A program made the translations under genes and the position numbers. A stretch of DNA of 64,000 nucleotides. It comes from Umbilicaria muhlenbergii. Its lineage: Eukaryota; Ascomycota; Lecanoromycetes; Umbilicariales; Umbilicariaceae. The DNA lies in NCBI GenBank assembly GCA_000611775.1, contig KK106984.1, forward strand, positions 340,364-404,363, read 5' to 3'. Below, in pieces: positions 32,334 through 44,149 of this stretch (the first letter of the stretch is position 1; every line of letters starts with the position of its first letter). The notes beneath the pieces are model-generated. The model searched no databases. It saw only the letters and a list, made by a program, of their open reading frames with translations, and had not been told where the DNA came from.

Positions 32334-33509
32334 CTACTCACTTGCGCTCGTATAATCACTATACGTATAACTACTTCCACTGGAGTAGCTTTCCTTTTCA
32401 GTATTCCTCCGATCTCTCCTTCTCTTCAACCCCAGCACCACCGCCAAAGCGGCCAAAGCCGCAGCAACTCCCGTGAAACCACCCAAGCCGCCACCGCTCT
32501 TCCTCGGAGGTCTATCATTCCTCGGCGGCGACGCGGCTCCAAACCAAGTGCGACCGCCGGCTGCTCCGCCGCTTGCTCCGCCACTGGTTCTACCGTGGTG
32601 GCTATACCGCTCTTCAATAATGGTTTCGCGGCGCCTTCGCCTGGTCCGTAGTCCTAAGAGATCGAGCAATCCATCAATCAAACCCTTGCAGCAGTAGAGC
32701 CCGAGAATGATGAACAGAAGGATAAGACCGGCGATGACTCCAACGACGATGCCAGCGATCGCCCCACCGCTCAGGCCTTTGTTGGTAACAGTTGCTGACA
32801 CGCCTGCGACGGCTGCTGTGCTGACTGGCGTTTGGAAAGGAACGGTCGTAGTTGCTGAGCCGACAGAAGTGACTGTGACGACGGTCGCGCTCGTAGGTCG
32901 AATGAATGCGGTCACAGTCGGAGTCGTTGAGTAGCTGTAGATCTGCGAGCTTCCCGCGAATGTCTCACCACACTGGCCATTTGCTTGGCAGTATTGACTG
33001 GAGGAACAGCATATACTCCCGCACAGTGTTTGGCCCGACTGAGTATTGCAGACAACTTGCGTTTGTTGTGGCTGTTGTGCGCTCGGTGAGTTGGCAGCTA
33101 CCCAAGTGGTCTGTTGAGGTACGAGTACTTGAGTGCTCGCTTGACCGACGAAGGAGCTGTAGACCGTCGTGATGGTTTCGAGGTCCGTTTGGACGAACGT
33201 TGTCGTCCAGTATGTCCATTGGCCTTGAGCAACGTTCTGAACCGCCGATGTCGTCGCTACCCATTGATTATTTGCGGCACTACATTGCGCTTGGCCATTG
33301 CTGTCGGTATAACAAGCTCCAGCATATGAGCAGCATAATTGTCCTGACCAGCCGCACGAATACTGGCAACCTCGTTCTTCAAGTGTGTTGTTCTGAGCTT
33401 CAAGTACTGACTCGTCTCGAGGGACGGGTGTTGCAGTAGCCGTGTGAGTTGAGGAAAGAACGACTGCGAGGAGGGAGAGGAGAGTCGGAGGTGCGAGAGA
33501 AGACCGCAT
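32334..33509 (-). CDS. Secreted-ectodomain, single-pass membrane protein of wall/sensor type
   Basis: I start at ATG 33509, because this begins a clear signal peptide (MRSSLAPPTLLSLLAVVLSS); an upstream in-frame start (33602) would bury it. The 391-residue product has a Cys-rich N-terminal block (CQYSCGWSGQLCCSYAGAC), a long Gln/Thr/Ser-rich spacer and a second small Cys cluster (CGSICCSSSQYC). A strong transmembrane helix (GAIAGIVVGVIAGLILLFII) is followed by a basic cytosolic tail with RRRRR, Gly-rich and Tyr/Ser-rich parts. This is the plan of fungal plasma-membrane surface proteins, but no WSC or enzyme domain is clear. Function is unassigned. No intron is needed. Confidence 0.7.
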   Translation of the reverse strand: MRSSLAPPTLLSLLAVVLSSTHTATATPVPRDESVLEAQNNTLEERGCQYSCGWSGQLCCSYAGACYTDSNGQAQCSAANNQWVATTSAVQNVAQGQWTYWTTTFVQTDLETITTVYSSFVGQASTQVLVPQQTTWVAANSPSAQQPQQTQVVCNTQSGQTLCGSICCSSSQYCQANGQCGETFAGSSQIYSYSTTPTVTAFIRPTSATVVTVTSVGSATTTVPFQTPVSTAAVAGVSATVTNKGLSGGAIAGIVVGVIAGLILLFIILGLYCCKGLIDGLLDLLGLRTRRRRRETIIEERYSHHGRTSGGASGGAAGGRTWFGAASPPRNDRPPRKSGGGLGGFTGVAAALAALAVVLGLKRRRDRRNTEKESYSSGSSYTYSDYTSASE

Positions 33510-34808
33510 TTTTTGGTCGGTCGACTCGATCCGAGGAATGTGTTTCGCTATCTCGTGGAGTAGTCGATTGTGAGCGAGGAATGCGCAACACAGAGATGCC
33601 AACCTAACTCAAGAATGTGAGTATACGGGTGAAGAAAGAGTGGGAGAGTGTAAAGATGGAGAGGTGCATGGCTTGGAATGCAGCGTTGGTCTCTATCCTC
33701 CCAATGATTTAATCTGGGTGGCTGGTTAGCTGGCTAGCCACCTGATTATTCCCGTCTCGCTAAACATCAGCCAGGTCTGGGCGATGTTTTAGAAAAGGAA
33801 GAGGCAGAAATTAACGCTGAAGCTGGGAGTACGTCCTGTATGTTGCGTTGATCTGAAGGAGTTACCAATCATGATATCATCCTTGGTGGAGGTGTGCTTT
33901 TGACCATGGAGGGGGAGGGCGGTTTCTCACTTGCATGTTTACACCGATCCGCCGAGAGAGCAGGGAGCTTGGCTCTTTCAGGTTAGCGCATCACCCAGTC
34001 AACTGCCCGGCCTCACTCAAATGTGGAGAAAGAGAGCGCTATGATTTACTGCTGCGCAGCGAGTGTGCCATCGAATAGAGGTATATACCTTCCTAAGCAA
34101 CTTGCTGCTTGAAGACCGTAATGAGTCTCGAAGAGTAGAGCTAGCTTGCATGTCCAACGAATGATCGATTCAGGCAACGCCATTGGTGCGGCAACGTAAA
34201 AGGCTTATCCTGCTTCAGCTGGGTGCACTCGTACTCTCTCCTTGTGAAGTCAAATGCGCTCGCCACCTTAGGTTGGCCAAGCGTCGTAGTGGAGCTCTGA
34301 AGGCTACATAGTCCCAACGCAAGAACGGGTCACGGTTCACTTTGTTCGGATGTCCAGCAAATTATAGTACATGGCAGCCACTATGTGCAACGAGCGGACG
34401 ATGAAGCATCCATATTGTCACTGCCAAGCCCGAGCCCGAAAATGGATTTCAAAGGACAAGTAAGAATCGAAGAGAGTCGATGTGGACCGAGGTGTTCACT
34501 CTCAACTCTCAAGCCAACGCCAGTCTATGATACGCCTGCAGTATTAAGCATAAGCCCAGAGCGCCTAAAAACCAGGAACTCATATTTGAATATGTCTGAG
34601 TGGAAGTGATTGGTAGGAGAGAGCAACCTGTTCGCTCCGCTTTTGTTTTTTAGCTCCACGGCATAGAAAAGAGGACGCAGTATTACGCAACTGCTGTAGA
34701 TGAGGATGAATGATTGTTTGTATACAGCCGTTGAAGGCACGTATTTGCAGACCCGGGTGACAGGGAGAGGTGTCTGTGTTTCCTTGACGGTACCATCAAC
34801 GACAATCG
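33510..34808. other. Intergenic; no gene seen
   Basis: About 1.3 kb lies between two minus-strand genes: the upstream region of the membrane protein and the 3' flank of the Ca2+-ATPase. Open frames are short and without family features. Pyrimidine/purine patches occur but nothing repeats. Confidence 0.45.
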
Positions 34809-37800
34809 TCATGCTCCACGATTCGATGATTCCCTTGATGATGACGCTTTTGGCGGAGCCAAGGTATTCCCAAAAGCCGGGCTGGTTTCTGGAAACTGGC
34901 TCGGAGGATGTTTAATCGCGTCAGGATCCTCCACAATCACCGAGTCCTTTGCATCAGTGTCTGGGTGTACCTCAATACCATCCTGGCCCTCGAGCGCAGC
35001 ACGACCGTCAATGCTGGATAATCGAGGCGGCCCTCCGTCGCCGTCTTTACGTTCAATAGGTGACCAGCCAGCTATACTGCCAGCAATCACACCAGCCATG
35101 GCAGCAGCCGGGCCAAATGCCGAGTTTGATCGCGATCGCCCTCTTCGCCGTGTTGTGGATTTGCGAGACTCCGGAGTCGGCGGTGCTGGGCTAACACCGA
35201 ATTCGCTTCCACTGTGCTCGCCAGTGGGAGTTTGTGGTATCGAGCTGGCTCTTGACCTCGATCCGCTACGTGACCGTGGTAACAAGGTCTCACGTGGGTG
35301 TTGTAGCTTATACTTTAGCATGGTAAGACGACCGCCCCGGATTTTCTTTAAGAAGCTAAGTTCTTCGCGAATTTCCTCGATAGGTTCAATCCAGTCGTAA
35401 TGTCGCTCTTCATCTGAAACCTGTATTTGAGGGGTGGCCTTACGTTCGAAGTAATTCGGAATGAGGCGACGGATGAGTTCGTCCGGGATGAGGCGTATGA
35501 TGATGGCAATGGGGATTGAAAGGAACCCCAAGACCACAGAGTAAGCCCATTGTGCGCCGTTGAGCCGGACGGTGGAGAAAGCTTTTCCTCCGACCAGGAC
35601 GATCATAACCTGACCAGCGACAATTATGAACTGTATACCAATAAAAAAGTAGTTGTTTAGGATCCCTTCAAAGATGTTAAAGCCATTGTCCAGGCGGCGA
35701 TTGTTATACTGATTGAAAATCTGCATCCACACAAAGGTGTTGAATACCAGAGTTTGCAATTGATTCTGCTCGCGCTCAGTCTGGTAGGAGAGTATTGACT
35801 TGCCACCAAAATAGAGAATCAAAGTCACTACCAGTTGGTAGATGCATTGACCAATAATCATCTTCCACATAGTCAAGGTAATGAGCGGCGCTGACTTCGG
35901 CTCTGGCTTACGGTCGAGGATGCTGGGCGTTGGCGGATCTGTAGCCAGGGCGAGAGCAGCAAACGTATCCATGATAAGATTCACCCACAGAAGTTGGACC
36001 GCGGTCAAGACAGAGGTCTCGTCGTTGCTCGAGACGCCAGAAACGAACGTCAAGACCACAGCGGTAATGTTGACAGTAACTTGAAACTGCACGGCTGTTA
36101 GAGAGGCAAACGGATCATGATCGTCTTGAACGTACCTGGAGGAATTTCTTGACCGAATCATTGACGGCTCTGCCCCACATGATTGCTTTGACAATGGAAG
36201 CAAAGTTGTCATCCATCAAGATGATTGCCGAAGCCTCTTTTGCAACCTCTGTACCAGCAATGCCCATAGAAAAGCCGACATCAGCGGCTTTCAAAGCAGG
36301 CGCGTCATTTGTTCCGTCGCCTGTAACAGCAACGGTCTCGCCCATCTCCCTCAAACGCTTTACTAGTGTTTCCTTGTCCTTGGGACTTGACCGTGCGAGC
36401 ACTTGTAGCCTTGGGATGGTCTGGTTCTGCTGAAGTTTGCTTAATTTCCTGAACTGCGGTCCCTCCATGGCAACACCGCCAGGAGTGTAGATACCACACT
36501 CTTCTGCAATAGCTTTCGCGGTCATGAGATTATCTCCAGTCACCATGCGCACAACTACACCTGCTTTCTGGCACGCCAGGACCGCATCTGCAACGCCCAC
36601 TCGAAGAGGGTCCTGTATACCGACTACCCCTAGGAAGACCATGTCCTTGAAGACTTTGTCGAACACTGCAAGTTTCGGATCATCATCGTGGGAGGCTGTA
36701 CCCTTAGGTGGCCATTGGTCGAAGTCTCGATACAAGATTCCGATGGTTCGTAAGGATCGAGTTGCATAATTTGTGATGATACCAGTCAAACTCTCAACAT
36801 TGTCGCGTGTCATCTGGGTTTCTGCTATATCTTTCGTAGGATCGCGGATGATTTTGTTACATCTCTCGAGCATGATTTCCGAGGCTCCTTTAACAAACAT
36901 CCTGTATCTGCCATTTTCCAACTTTGTCACAGATGCCATGCACTTTCGGCTAGAGTCGAAAGGAACCACCTGGACAACATTGGCATTTGAACGCTCCTCA
37001 TTGACAGGTCCCATGGCCAAGTAATTACGAGCGAAACTCAACAACGCAGTCTCGGTTTTGGATCCTATGAACGTCTCATGTCCGTCCTCTTCACCCTCAA
37101 ATGCTGTTGAGTTGATTGCAATGGATTGCTTCAAGAGAAACTTGACCTCATCACTTAGCGTTGAAACGAATTCGGTTGTCGAGACGTCACTGGCATCGCT
37201 CTCGGGCGCTGCCTGCTTCCCTTTGACCGCTGACTTTCCCTTGGTGGGTGAGACGGGTTGAGAGTTGACTGGCGAGCTTTTGTCTCCGAACCTGGACGCA
37301 GTGCCTAGAGTTCCAGCAACAACAGACATTTTGTTTTGAGTCAAGGTGCCCGTCTTGTCCGAGCAAATCGTAGTCGCATTTCCCATAGTCTCGCAAGCTC
37401 GCAGCAGGCGGACCAGGTTGTTATCCTTCAGCATTCGCGTAGTTGCAAAAGCTAGGGCTAGGGTCACAGCAAGCGGCAAGCCCTCTGGAACTGCAACCAC
37501 TACGATAGTAACAGCAACAATGAAAACCTGGAGGAATTGTTGGCCTTTGGCCTTTGCACCACCTTGTATCGAATGCAGCTGCGTCAAGAACTTAATGAAC
37601 GTGCACACAAACAAAAGGAGACCAGCAGCTAGACCAAGTTTAGCTATATACTCCGCAAGCACGTTGAGTTTTGATTGTAGAGGTGTAGTTTGGGCATCTT
37701 CTCGTAGCGACATCATAGTCTTTCCATGACTGGAATTGACCCCTACAGCAGTGACAAGGAAAGTACCAATGCCTTCTGTGACTTTACCTCCGGAGATGAT

Positions 37801-39183
37801 AAAGGGATCCATCTTTGCAAGATTCTCATGGGCCTCCATTGCTTTGAAGACTTCTTCACCTCCGTGTTTCTTAAGGAGATCGGATTCCCCAGTAGCTGAA
37901 GATTCGTCACACTTGAGGTTGTGGCCAGATATGAATATGCCATCCACCGGGATCATGTCTCCAGGTTCAAGATGGATTACATCTCCGACCAATACGTCAT
38001 ATACTGAGATTTCCCGCGACCTCCCCGAACGGATGACCTTGACATTTCTATCCTCCTTCTTCTTGTTTAGCTTGACAAATTGTCGCTCTTTTTGCCAGTC
38101 GTTAGCTGCTCCAACAACCACGACTATCACTATTGCCACGACAATAGCAACACCCTCAACCCATTGAACTTTCGACTGACCAGGCTTAGCGGTGACTGAC
38201 TGATAAATTCCTAGGGCCAGCGAGACAACAGCGGCGACTGTTAATAAAATGAGAACCTTGTCATTGTAAGCCATCCATGCAAGCTGGAATATACTCTTTG
38301 CTTTCTTCTCTGGGAGACGATTGTCCTTGAAAACTCTTTTGCGATCTGCGAAAGAGTTCTCCGACTGTTGCTTCGACATGGTCCCCTTGGTGCTGGTTCT
38401 GGTCATAGAGCGCCTTTCCAACCCCTTTGGTGGTGTTACACCTTCTGATGCTGTCCTAGCCTCGTCAAACGTGACAGTGCCGTCCAGAAACTCCTCATCC
38501 ATTGAAAGACCGCTGAGTCTGTCTGAGCGCAGGCCCTTTTCAAGACCGCTCAAACCACCCATAGCGTGAAATGCTCCCAGACTTTTGGGGTTCAACAACT
38601 TGCTCAACTGACCGGGAGAGAAAGCAAATTTGTTGTCTTTCACCTCAAAATCATGCTCTGTTCCTGGATCTGGCTTTAGAGCCTCCTCATCGTTCAAAAG
38701 GTCGTCGTTCCTTTGCGCAGTATCCAAGTTCCGGGAGGTGTCTCCCTGTGCGGATGAATCTGCAGAAGGTACAAATGTATCGCCGCCATATGATGTAGGT
38801 GAGTGTCCCGGCCCTTCTGAGTCGACCGAGTTTCCCCTTGACCGAGCGCCGGGGACAGACAAGAAGTTGTGCGGATCACTCCATTTGGCTGTAGGCGATG
38901 ACACATTGTGGGGTGATATCGGCCGGCTGTCTCTACTTTCAAAGGATTGGGTTGGGCGAAGCTCTGTCGGGGAATCGTACGGTCTTGGGCCGTTGTCCTC
39001 GTCCTGGTCTCCCTGCAACGCATGATGACGATTAGAAAGAGCTTGCAGGGGAAATGTATCACCTTCGGCTGGAGGTGGACTGACAGCAGAGGTATCGATT
39101 GTTATAGTGGGGGCGCGGGGCCGGCGAGCTTGGCTTGGTGATCCAGGCGGACCTCGATCATTAGTGCTTCCAGAGTTTGACAT
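34809..39183 (-). CDS. P-type Ca2+-ATPase (type IIB, PMC1-like vacuolar pump)
   Basis: Exons 39183-36136 and 36086-34809 (49-nt intron) encode 1441 residues. A long Ser/Pro-rich N-terminal tail (about 1-280) precedes the first membrane pair. VPEGLPLAVTLALAFAT (near 565) is the M4 Ca2+-site region, SDKTGTLTQNKM carries the phosphorylated Asp (near 609), and the hinge TGDGTNDAPALK lies near 953. The second exon supplies membrane segments M5-M10, including LLWVNLIMDTFAALALATD, and a roughly 250-residue Ser/Arg-rich C-terminal tail. The protein should move Ca2+ into the vacuole at the cost of ATP. The start is taken at MSNSGSTNDRG; an ATG 48 bp upstream is possible. Exon joining at FLQ/FQVTVN matches the family. 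Confidence 0.93.
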
Positions 39184-40384
39184 GTTTGCCAAGCGGGACC
39201 ATACAAAGCTGTCGTTCGTGGTTGGAAACAATGCCCTCCGGGCATATGCATAGATGTGAAATCGAGAGATCTAGTCCTGTCCAGTGCGACCGTAGAAGAG
39301 GCAGGACTATGGTGGTGTTGAGCCACTGTCGATGTATTGGTCTAGGCAGCTTGCGGAACCTGGGTAAGGTGCCAGAAGGCGGAAGGTGCGGACCCTACTT
39401 GGACGAGGAGGTCAGTGAACGATTCATTGGTAGATAGCCTGAAATTATCGCTGTATCAACACAGCTAGGCATCCATTGATTCACCTTGAGGGCCAGACGA
39501 ACTTTGTTACTTCTTCCCCTCCATCACCTTCACTGGCGTCCTTGACTCTTAGCCACCTCTGATTCAGTACAAGCTCTATGGGACCTCTTAACCCAGGGGT
39601 TTTCATATGGTTTGAGTTCTGGCACCTCCAAGCCGCCATGGACGACGGATTCTGCTTAGCAGTTCCACCTTCCCATCGTTTCAAGGAGGGAGAGCACGTC
39701 TTCGCCGACGAGAGCCTAGGGATGTAGGAGCAGGCTGGTAGTCGCTCGATACCCTGAGATAGATGCTGGAGGTGCAGATGGAGTGGGTCCTTGTACTTAC
39801 GGGCACTATGGTGGCTTGGCATTTTGCACTGCCTCCTTCCAAAGCACCCGGAGCACACACCAAGGGCAACAAATCATCACATCGCACGGCGAAGGGGCGA
39901 CTCCTAAACCGCCACATGTTCCCAGTTTGAGGGCCTTCCTATCACAGATCCGTGGCGGTAGCCGTGAGCCATGTGCCGGCACTGGAATCATTCTCGGGGA
40001 GGCGGATCAGATAACTATACGGAAGTACAGCTGACAGCTTCGCGTTCTGTTCGGCTGCACGCTCCAGTACCTTGCCTTCCCTCATGCAGCTAGCTTCGTA
40101 AGGCAGTCATTGGAGGGATATCTACGGAGGGATGGCTACCTTGTACCACACCAACCTCATTCGCCGCCGCCCCCGGAAGTTCGTTTTATTGTCCTTCCTG
40201 CGTGCATCCAAAAAGTAGACCTAATCGCCACTACTTATACCACACCTCCGACGACGAAGCGTTCTTTTGATGATTTCTTCCATGATATGTTGCGCACCTG
40301 GTCAAACGATCGGCGTCGAGAACGGTGCACGTAATCTTTGCACTACTGGCCTTTGAAGCTCTGTTTTCTGATTCGTTTGCTACG
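39184..40384. other. Intergenic; no gene seen
   Basis: This is the upstream region of the Ca2+-ATPase and the 3' flank of the aspartic protease. Several short open frames on both strands overlap one another and have no recognisable domain. Confidence 0.45.
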
Positions 40385-41755
40385 TTACTCGTCGCTATCA
40401 TAGAACTCCCGCGCAGCAAACCTCATCTGACTTGCCCCAATATCATACACCGCGATGACGTTCTTCAGAAAGACGTCCCCCAGGATGTACGGTCCTTGGC
40501 CACCGTCATCAATACCGGTGATGCATGTCCCGTCACCGGCGGGCAGAATCATATCCACCGGATCAACATAAAACGTTTCCCCGCCGATTTTAATCCCTAA
40601 AGAAGGCACTGTAGCGTTGCAAGCCACGGTATATGCACTCTGGCTGTCGTCGAAGACACCGGGGGGGTGAAACAGCGCGTTGACCGCGTTCGCAATGCCA
40701 GTGGGGAGGTAAATGAGCGTCGTCCCGCTGTCGATGATGACCTGGAAATGGCTGGACTTCTTCGGCGCTGCAAGTTGACTTGGCCATCTGCCGGGAGAGA
40801 ATTTAGTGCTCTGGCTTCCATTGTAGACCAGGCCCTCAATGGTAATGGTGTAGAATGAATATTCGCCCGTCGTGCCTGACCCGACAACATTCTGCATCGT
40901 GAGGGTTTGTAATGGCGAGCTTGCGAATGAGGAATTGAAAATTACCGGTGGAAGACCCCCGAGGGCGAGATAGCCGCCGAAGCTACCACGCTCAATAGCC
41001 AAGCTAAAGAGAGCGGGTACATCACCTTCCTCGTACATGTTGGTGAAAATGGGTTTGTATTCAATCTGATTGGAGTCGTTGTCCACGTTCGGATTGATGC
41101 CTGCGTAGGCGCTTGTGATTGAAGGAAAAGCCAAACCGAGGAGACCGCTGGAAATGCCATCGCCGTTCCAAGCGGCGGAGTTGACAATGGCGACTTGCTG
41201 GCTTTCGACAGTGATGCCCCCAAGGGTGACTGTTTCGAGGCCGAAAGTACCGGTCAGAAACTCGCCGTCACCATAAGTGATATTGAAGTTCTCGTTGGAG
41301 ATGGCGCGGAAGGTGCCTGAGATATCATAGGTGGAGCCGAACAAGCAATAGGACTCTGCTTCGGCGGCACCGCTGTATTGGTCTAGGCATTGGAAGCCGG
41401 TTGCCGCGAGCCAGGTGTCACTGCTGCCAGTATCGACAATGACCTCGAATGTTTGGGTGCCAAATTCAATTGACGTGAGGAATTCCTGGCCATCGAATTC
41501 TGAGTCGAGCGGTGTGAAGCCATAGACACCTTGGACTTGATAATTTTGGCGGATGGCTTTTAGGTAGGAACCGCTGCCGGTGTAAGCTCCAGTCTTGCGT
41601 GATAAGTTGAGGACATGGGAAGACTGGATGTTTGGACTTGGAGCTCTTAGCGGAGCTGGGGTATAGGCCGTGATCTTAAATCCGGTGGCTCTGACTACCT
41701 CGATTGGACAGAGCAAAACAGTCATTGCAAGGAGAAAACCCGAAGAGAAAAGCAT
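40385..41755 (-). CDS. Secreted pepsin-type aspartic protease (family A1)
   Basis: The single exon encodes 456 residues from ATG 41755. A signal peptide (about 1-24) and a propeptide are followed by a catalytic domain with both active-site motifs: VDTGSSDTWLA (Asp near 108) and IIDSGTTLIYLP (Asp near 341). GVYGFTPLD precedes the mature start, and GGLPPVIFNSSF, ILGDVFLKNVIAVYD and a short C-terminus follow. There is no hydrophobic GPI tail. It should cleave extracellular or vacuolar proteins at acid pH. All key residues are present, so it looks functional. Confidence 0.9.
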   Translation of the reverse strand: MLFSSGFLLAMTVLLCPIEVVRATGFKITAYTPAPLRAPSPNIQSSHVLNLSRKTGAYTGSGSYLKAIRQNYQVQGVYGFTPLDSEFDGQEFLTSIEFGTQTFEVIVDTGSSDTWLAATGFQCLDQYSGAAEAESYCLFGSTYDISGTFRAISNENFNITYGDGEFLTGTFGLETVTLGGITVESQQVAIVNSAAWNGDGISSGLLGLAFPSITSAYAGINPNVDNDSNQIEYKPIFTNMYEEGDVPALFSLAIERGSFGGYLALGGLPPVIFNSSFASSPLQTLTMQNVVGSGTTGEYSFYTITIEGLVYNGSQSTKFSPGRWPSQLAAPKKSSHFQVIIDSGTTLIYLPTGIANAVNALFHPPGVFDDSQSAYTVACNATVPSLGIKIGGETFYVDPVDMILPAGDGTCITGIDDGGQGPYILGDVFLKNVIAVYDIGASQMRFAAREFYDSDE

Positions 41756-42626
41756 AGTCACGTGTTAGCTAGTAACAAGATCAACCGCAAATACTGAAAG
41801 ACCTCTGGATTTTATACATTGGCATACCCTAATAGGAAGATTAGTAGATCGCTAGCGGTGATCTCTAATCATCAACAGGCTCAACAGCAATCACACGATG
41901 ATCAACAGGACACCGGAAGACATTTAACAATGAGGATAACATTACCCTCCACTCGCATTCCTGCAGTCGCCACGAAGAATGCAAGAGCAGAGCCAAAAGA
42001 ATGCACCAAGCAGTTGCACAGACATGTATCAGAGTAGAACATGTCCCTTTCAGACGTAAAGCTCCACAGTCTTCGCTGCAATCCCAGAACCGATGCGGAT
42101 ACTGTTATAAGAGTATCGGACATAAGTCAGACTAAAGAGAAAAAGCCGGCAGAGACATGGAAAAGGTAAGGGGCAATCTTCAGCTGAGGCCCCTCGCAAT
42201 ACAGTATCCACAAAAGGGAGATTATCTACACTTCTGAAGTGAATGTTGTACGGATCCATGCTGCTACCACCTGCACGAACCGGTCCTCTAGATCAGTATT
42301 GGATGCTTTAAGCGGACGCTCAGCTGGTGACTGCCACTTGTTTTGTTCACCAGCCTGCCACTGGGTTTGCGCCAAGTCGCGCGGTGAGGAAGTATCCCTC
42401 CGTTCATGAGTTATGTCTGATACTCGTACAGTTTTCGACTTAATAGCGTGCAATGTTGGCACTGCTTCCGTCTTGGGCCCCTCAGTCTTGACCACCGGCG
42501 ACTTTGCGATTTGCCTCGGTCTGAGAGCCGATGACGGACGGCACTAAACTCTAAACGGGCCCCAACCGCAACACCACAAATTTCGCCGGCGAAGAACAGC
42601 CCTATGGCCTATTTCCGGCATTCCCA
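41756..42626. other. Divergent intergenic region; no gene seen
   Basis: This separates the protease (minus) from the thioesterase (plus). It holds promoters for both. Open frames at 41819-42037 and 42226-42495 are short and unrecognised. Confidence 0.4.
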
Positions 42627-43658
42627 ATGCCTCCCAGTCACTATGTTCCCTCGATGTTGTTTAGGCCAACCCTGGCTGGTCAGCGTGCAGTCGGTCGAGT
42701 CTGTAGCAGACGGGTGAGCGTAGTTAGTGCGCCGCCGTTGCGAACATCGCCATCTCTGCGCTTCTACAGCGCAGCCTCAGGTCAGCAAAACCTAATTCAT
42801 CGGAAGCCGACCCAAACCGATCGCTGCTGACGAAGAGCTCCACAGGTACCGCGGCTCCGTCCACTGTTGGCAGGTCAAAAGTCGGGCGCTTCCTCTCATT
42901 CTGTGCTCTAGCGATCTTTTTCACCACAGCAGGCTTCATTATGGCCACTGCTCCAGCGATCCCGGTCATGAATGGCCTCATAACGCCCCCATCGGACGAG
43001 GAAACCTTGTCGATGTATGAGCCTTTAGATGAAGAGTCCGCCGAAGTCGACAATTTCATACGGAATCATCCATTGTCTCGATCGTTACGAGAGAACCCAG
43101 ATTTCACAGAATCGAGACCGCATATGAAAATCCCGGAGGCGCAACGCAGCCACAATTTCACCGGTGGAACGCTCAGTGGCCCAGGAAGGATTGTAGTCCC
43201 TCCATACCAATTCAGCGAGAAGGGCGGGAAGAGCATGGTGGGTATATACTACCTGGGAACAGACTTGTGTGGACACGCGGGGATAGTGCACGGAGGCTTG
43301 CTTGCGACTCTGCTGGACGAAGGCCTAGCAAGGTGTTGCTTTCCAGCGCTGCCAAACAAGATTGGCATGACTGCTACCTTGACTGTAAATTACCGGAAGC
43401 CAGCTCCTGCTGGGGCGTTTGTGGTTCTGCGCGCAAAGACGACAAAGGTCGAGGGGAGAAAGGCGTGGGTCGAAGGGCATATCGAGACGCTGGTCGGAGT
43501 GGGTGAAGAGCCGGTGGTGCTGGTGGAGGCTTCCGCATTGTTTATAGAACCTAAACAGGCGGCGGTAAGTCGAGACCTACTGGTCCTGTTGAGGATGCGA
43601 AGTACGGAGAAATACTAATCAACTTTAGGCAATGGCCCGGATATATCCTGTCAGCTAG
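42627..43658 (+). CDS. Hotdog-fold thioesterase (4HBT/PaaI-like), mitochondrial type
   Basis: Exons 42627-42780, 42846-43564 and 43629-43658 give 300 residues. The N-terminus is Arg/Ser-rich and free of acids, as in mitochondrial presequences. A single hydrophobic helix follows (FLSFCALAIFFTTAGFI). The hotdog domain has the 4HBT signature GHAGIVHGGLLATLLDEGLAR and NYRKPAPAG. The third exon adds only AMARIYPVS, and its intron carries a near-consensus branch site (TACTAATC) before the acceptor. The protein should hydrolyse acyl-CoA esters; the chain length is unknown. Without the small last exon the frame would run on into unlikely sequence, which supports the splice. Confidence 0.85.
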
Positions 43659-44149
43659 ATGGAGTGATGCGGTCCAACATGTGGTTTTGCATTACAACGG
43701 CGTAGGTCTTTTGAGCTTGGTGGTCTTTGTGGGTTTTCAGACGCAGCTTTATGGGGCATCATATATCTTTCATATATCTGCATAAGACGTTTTGGTCTTG
43801 CTGTGATAGAGATAGAGCTTCTACTCCGTATATCCTCTTGCCAACTCGCATTGTATAGTAGTAATACAGTAGACTGTCCTCTACATTTGTTAGCATTGTC
43901 CTCGAACCGGAATACATTCAAACTCTACTACAAAACTTGAATTGATATTGTGTATCAATATAGCCGGCATAAGGTAGACTCGTGAGTCCATGGCAGTTCG
44001 GAGTGACGCCGAAAAAGGAAGTCACGCTATCTGATCCAACACCTCGAAGCTCCCCACGCTACGAAAGCTACCATCGCGCCGCAACAACCACCGATTCGAA
44101 TACTCGCAGCTTGCGGCCGTGACTGAGAGTTGACCAAGTCAAGCTCAAC
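43659..44149. other. Intergenic; upstream region of VMA5
   Basis: About 490 bp separate two genes on the same strand. It holds the 3' flank of the thioesterase and the promoter of VMA5. No RNA gene or repeat was seen. Confidence 0.4.

Noticed and set aside
34957-39025. Many plus-strand frames over the Ca2+-ATPase
   Set aside because: They are antisense shadows of a strongly conserved gene.
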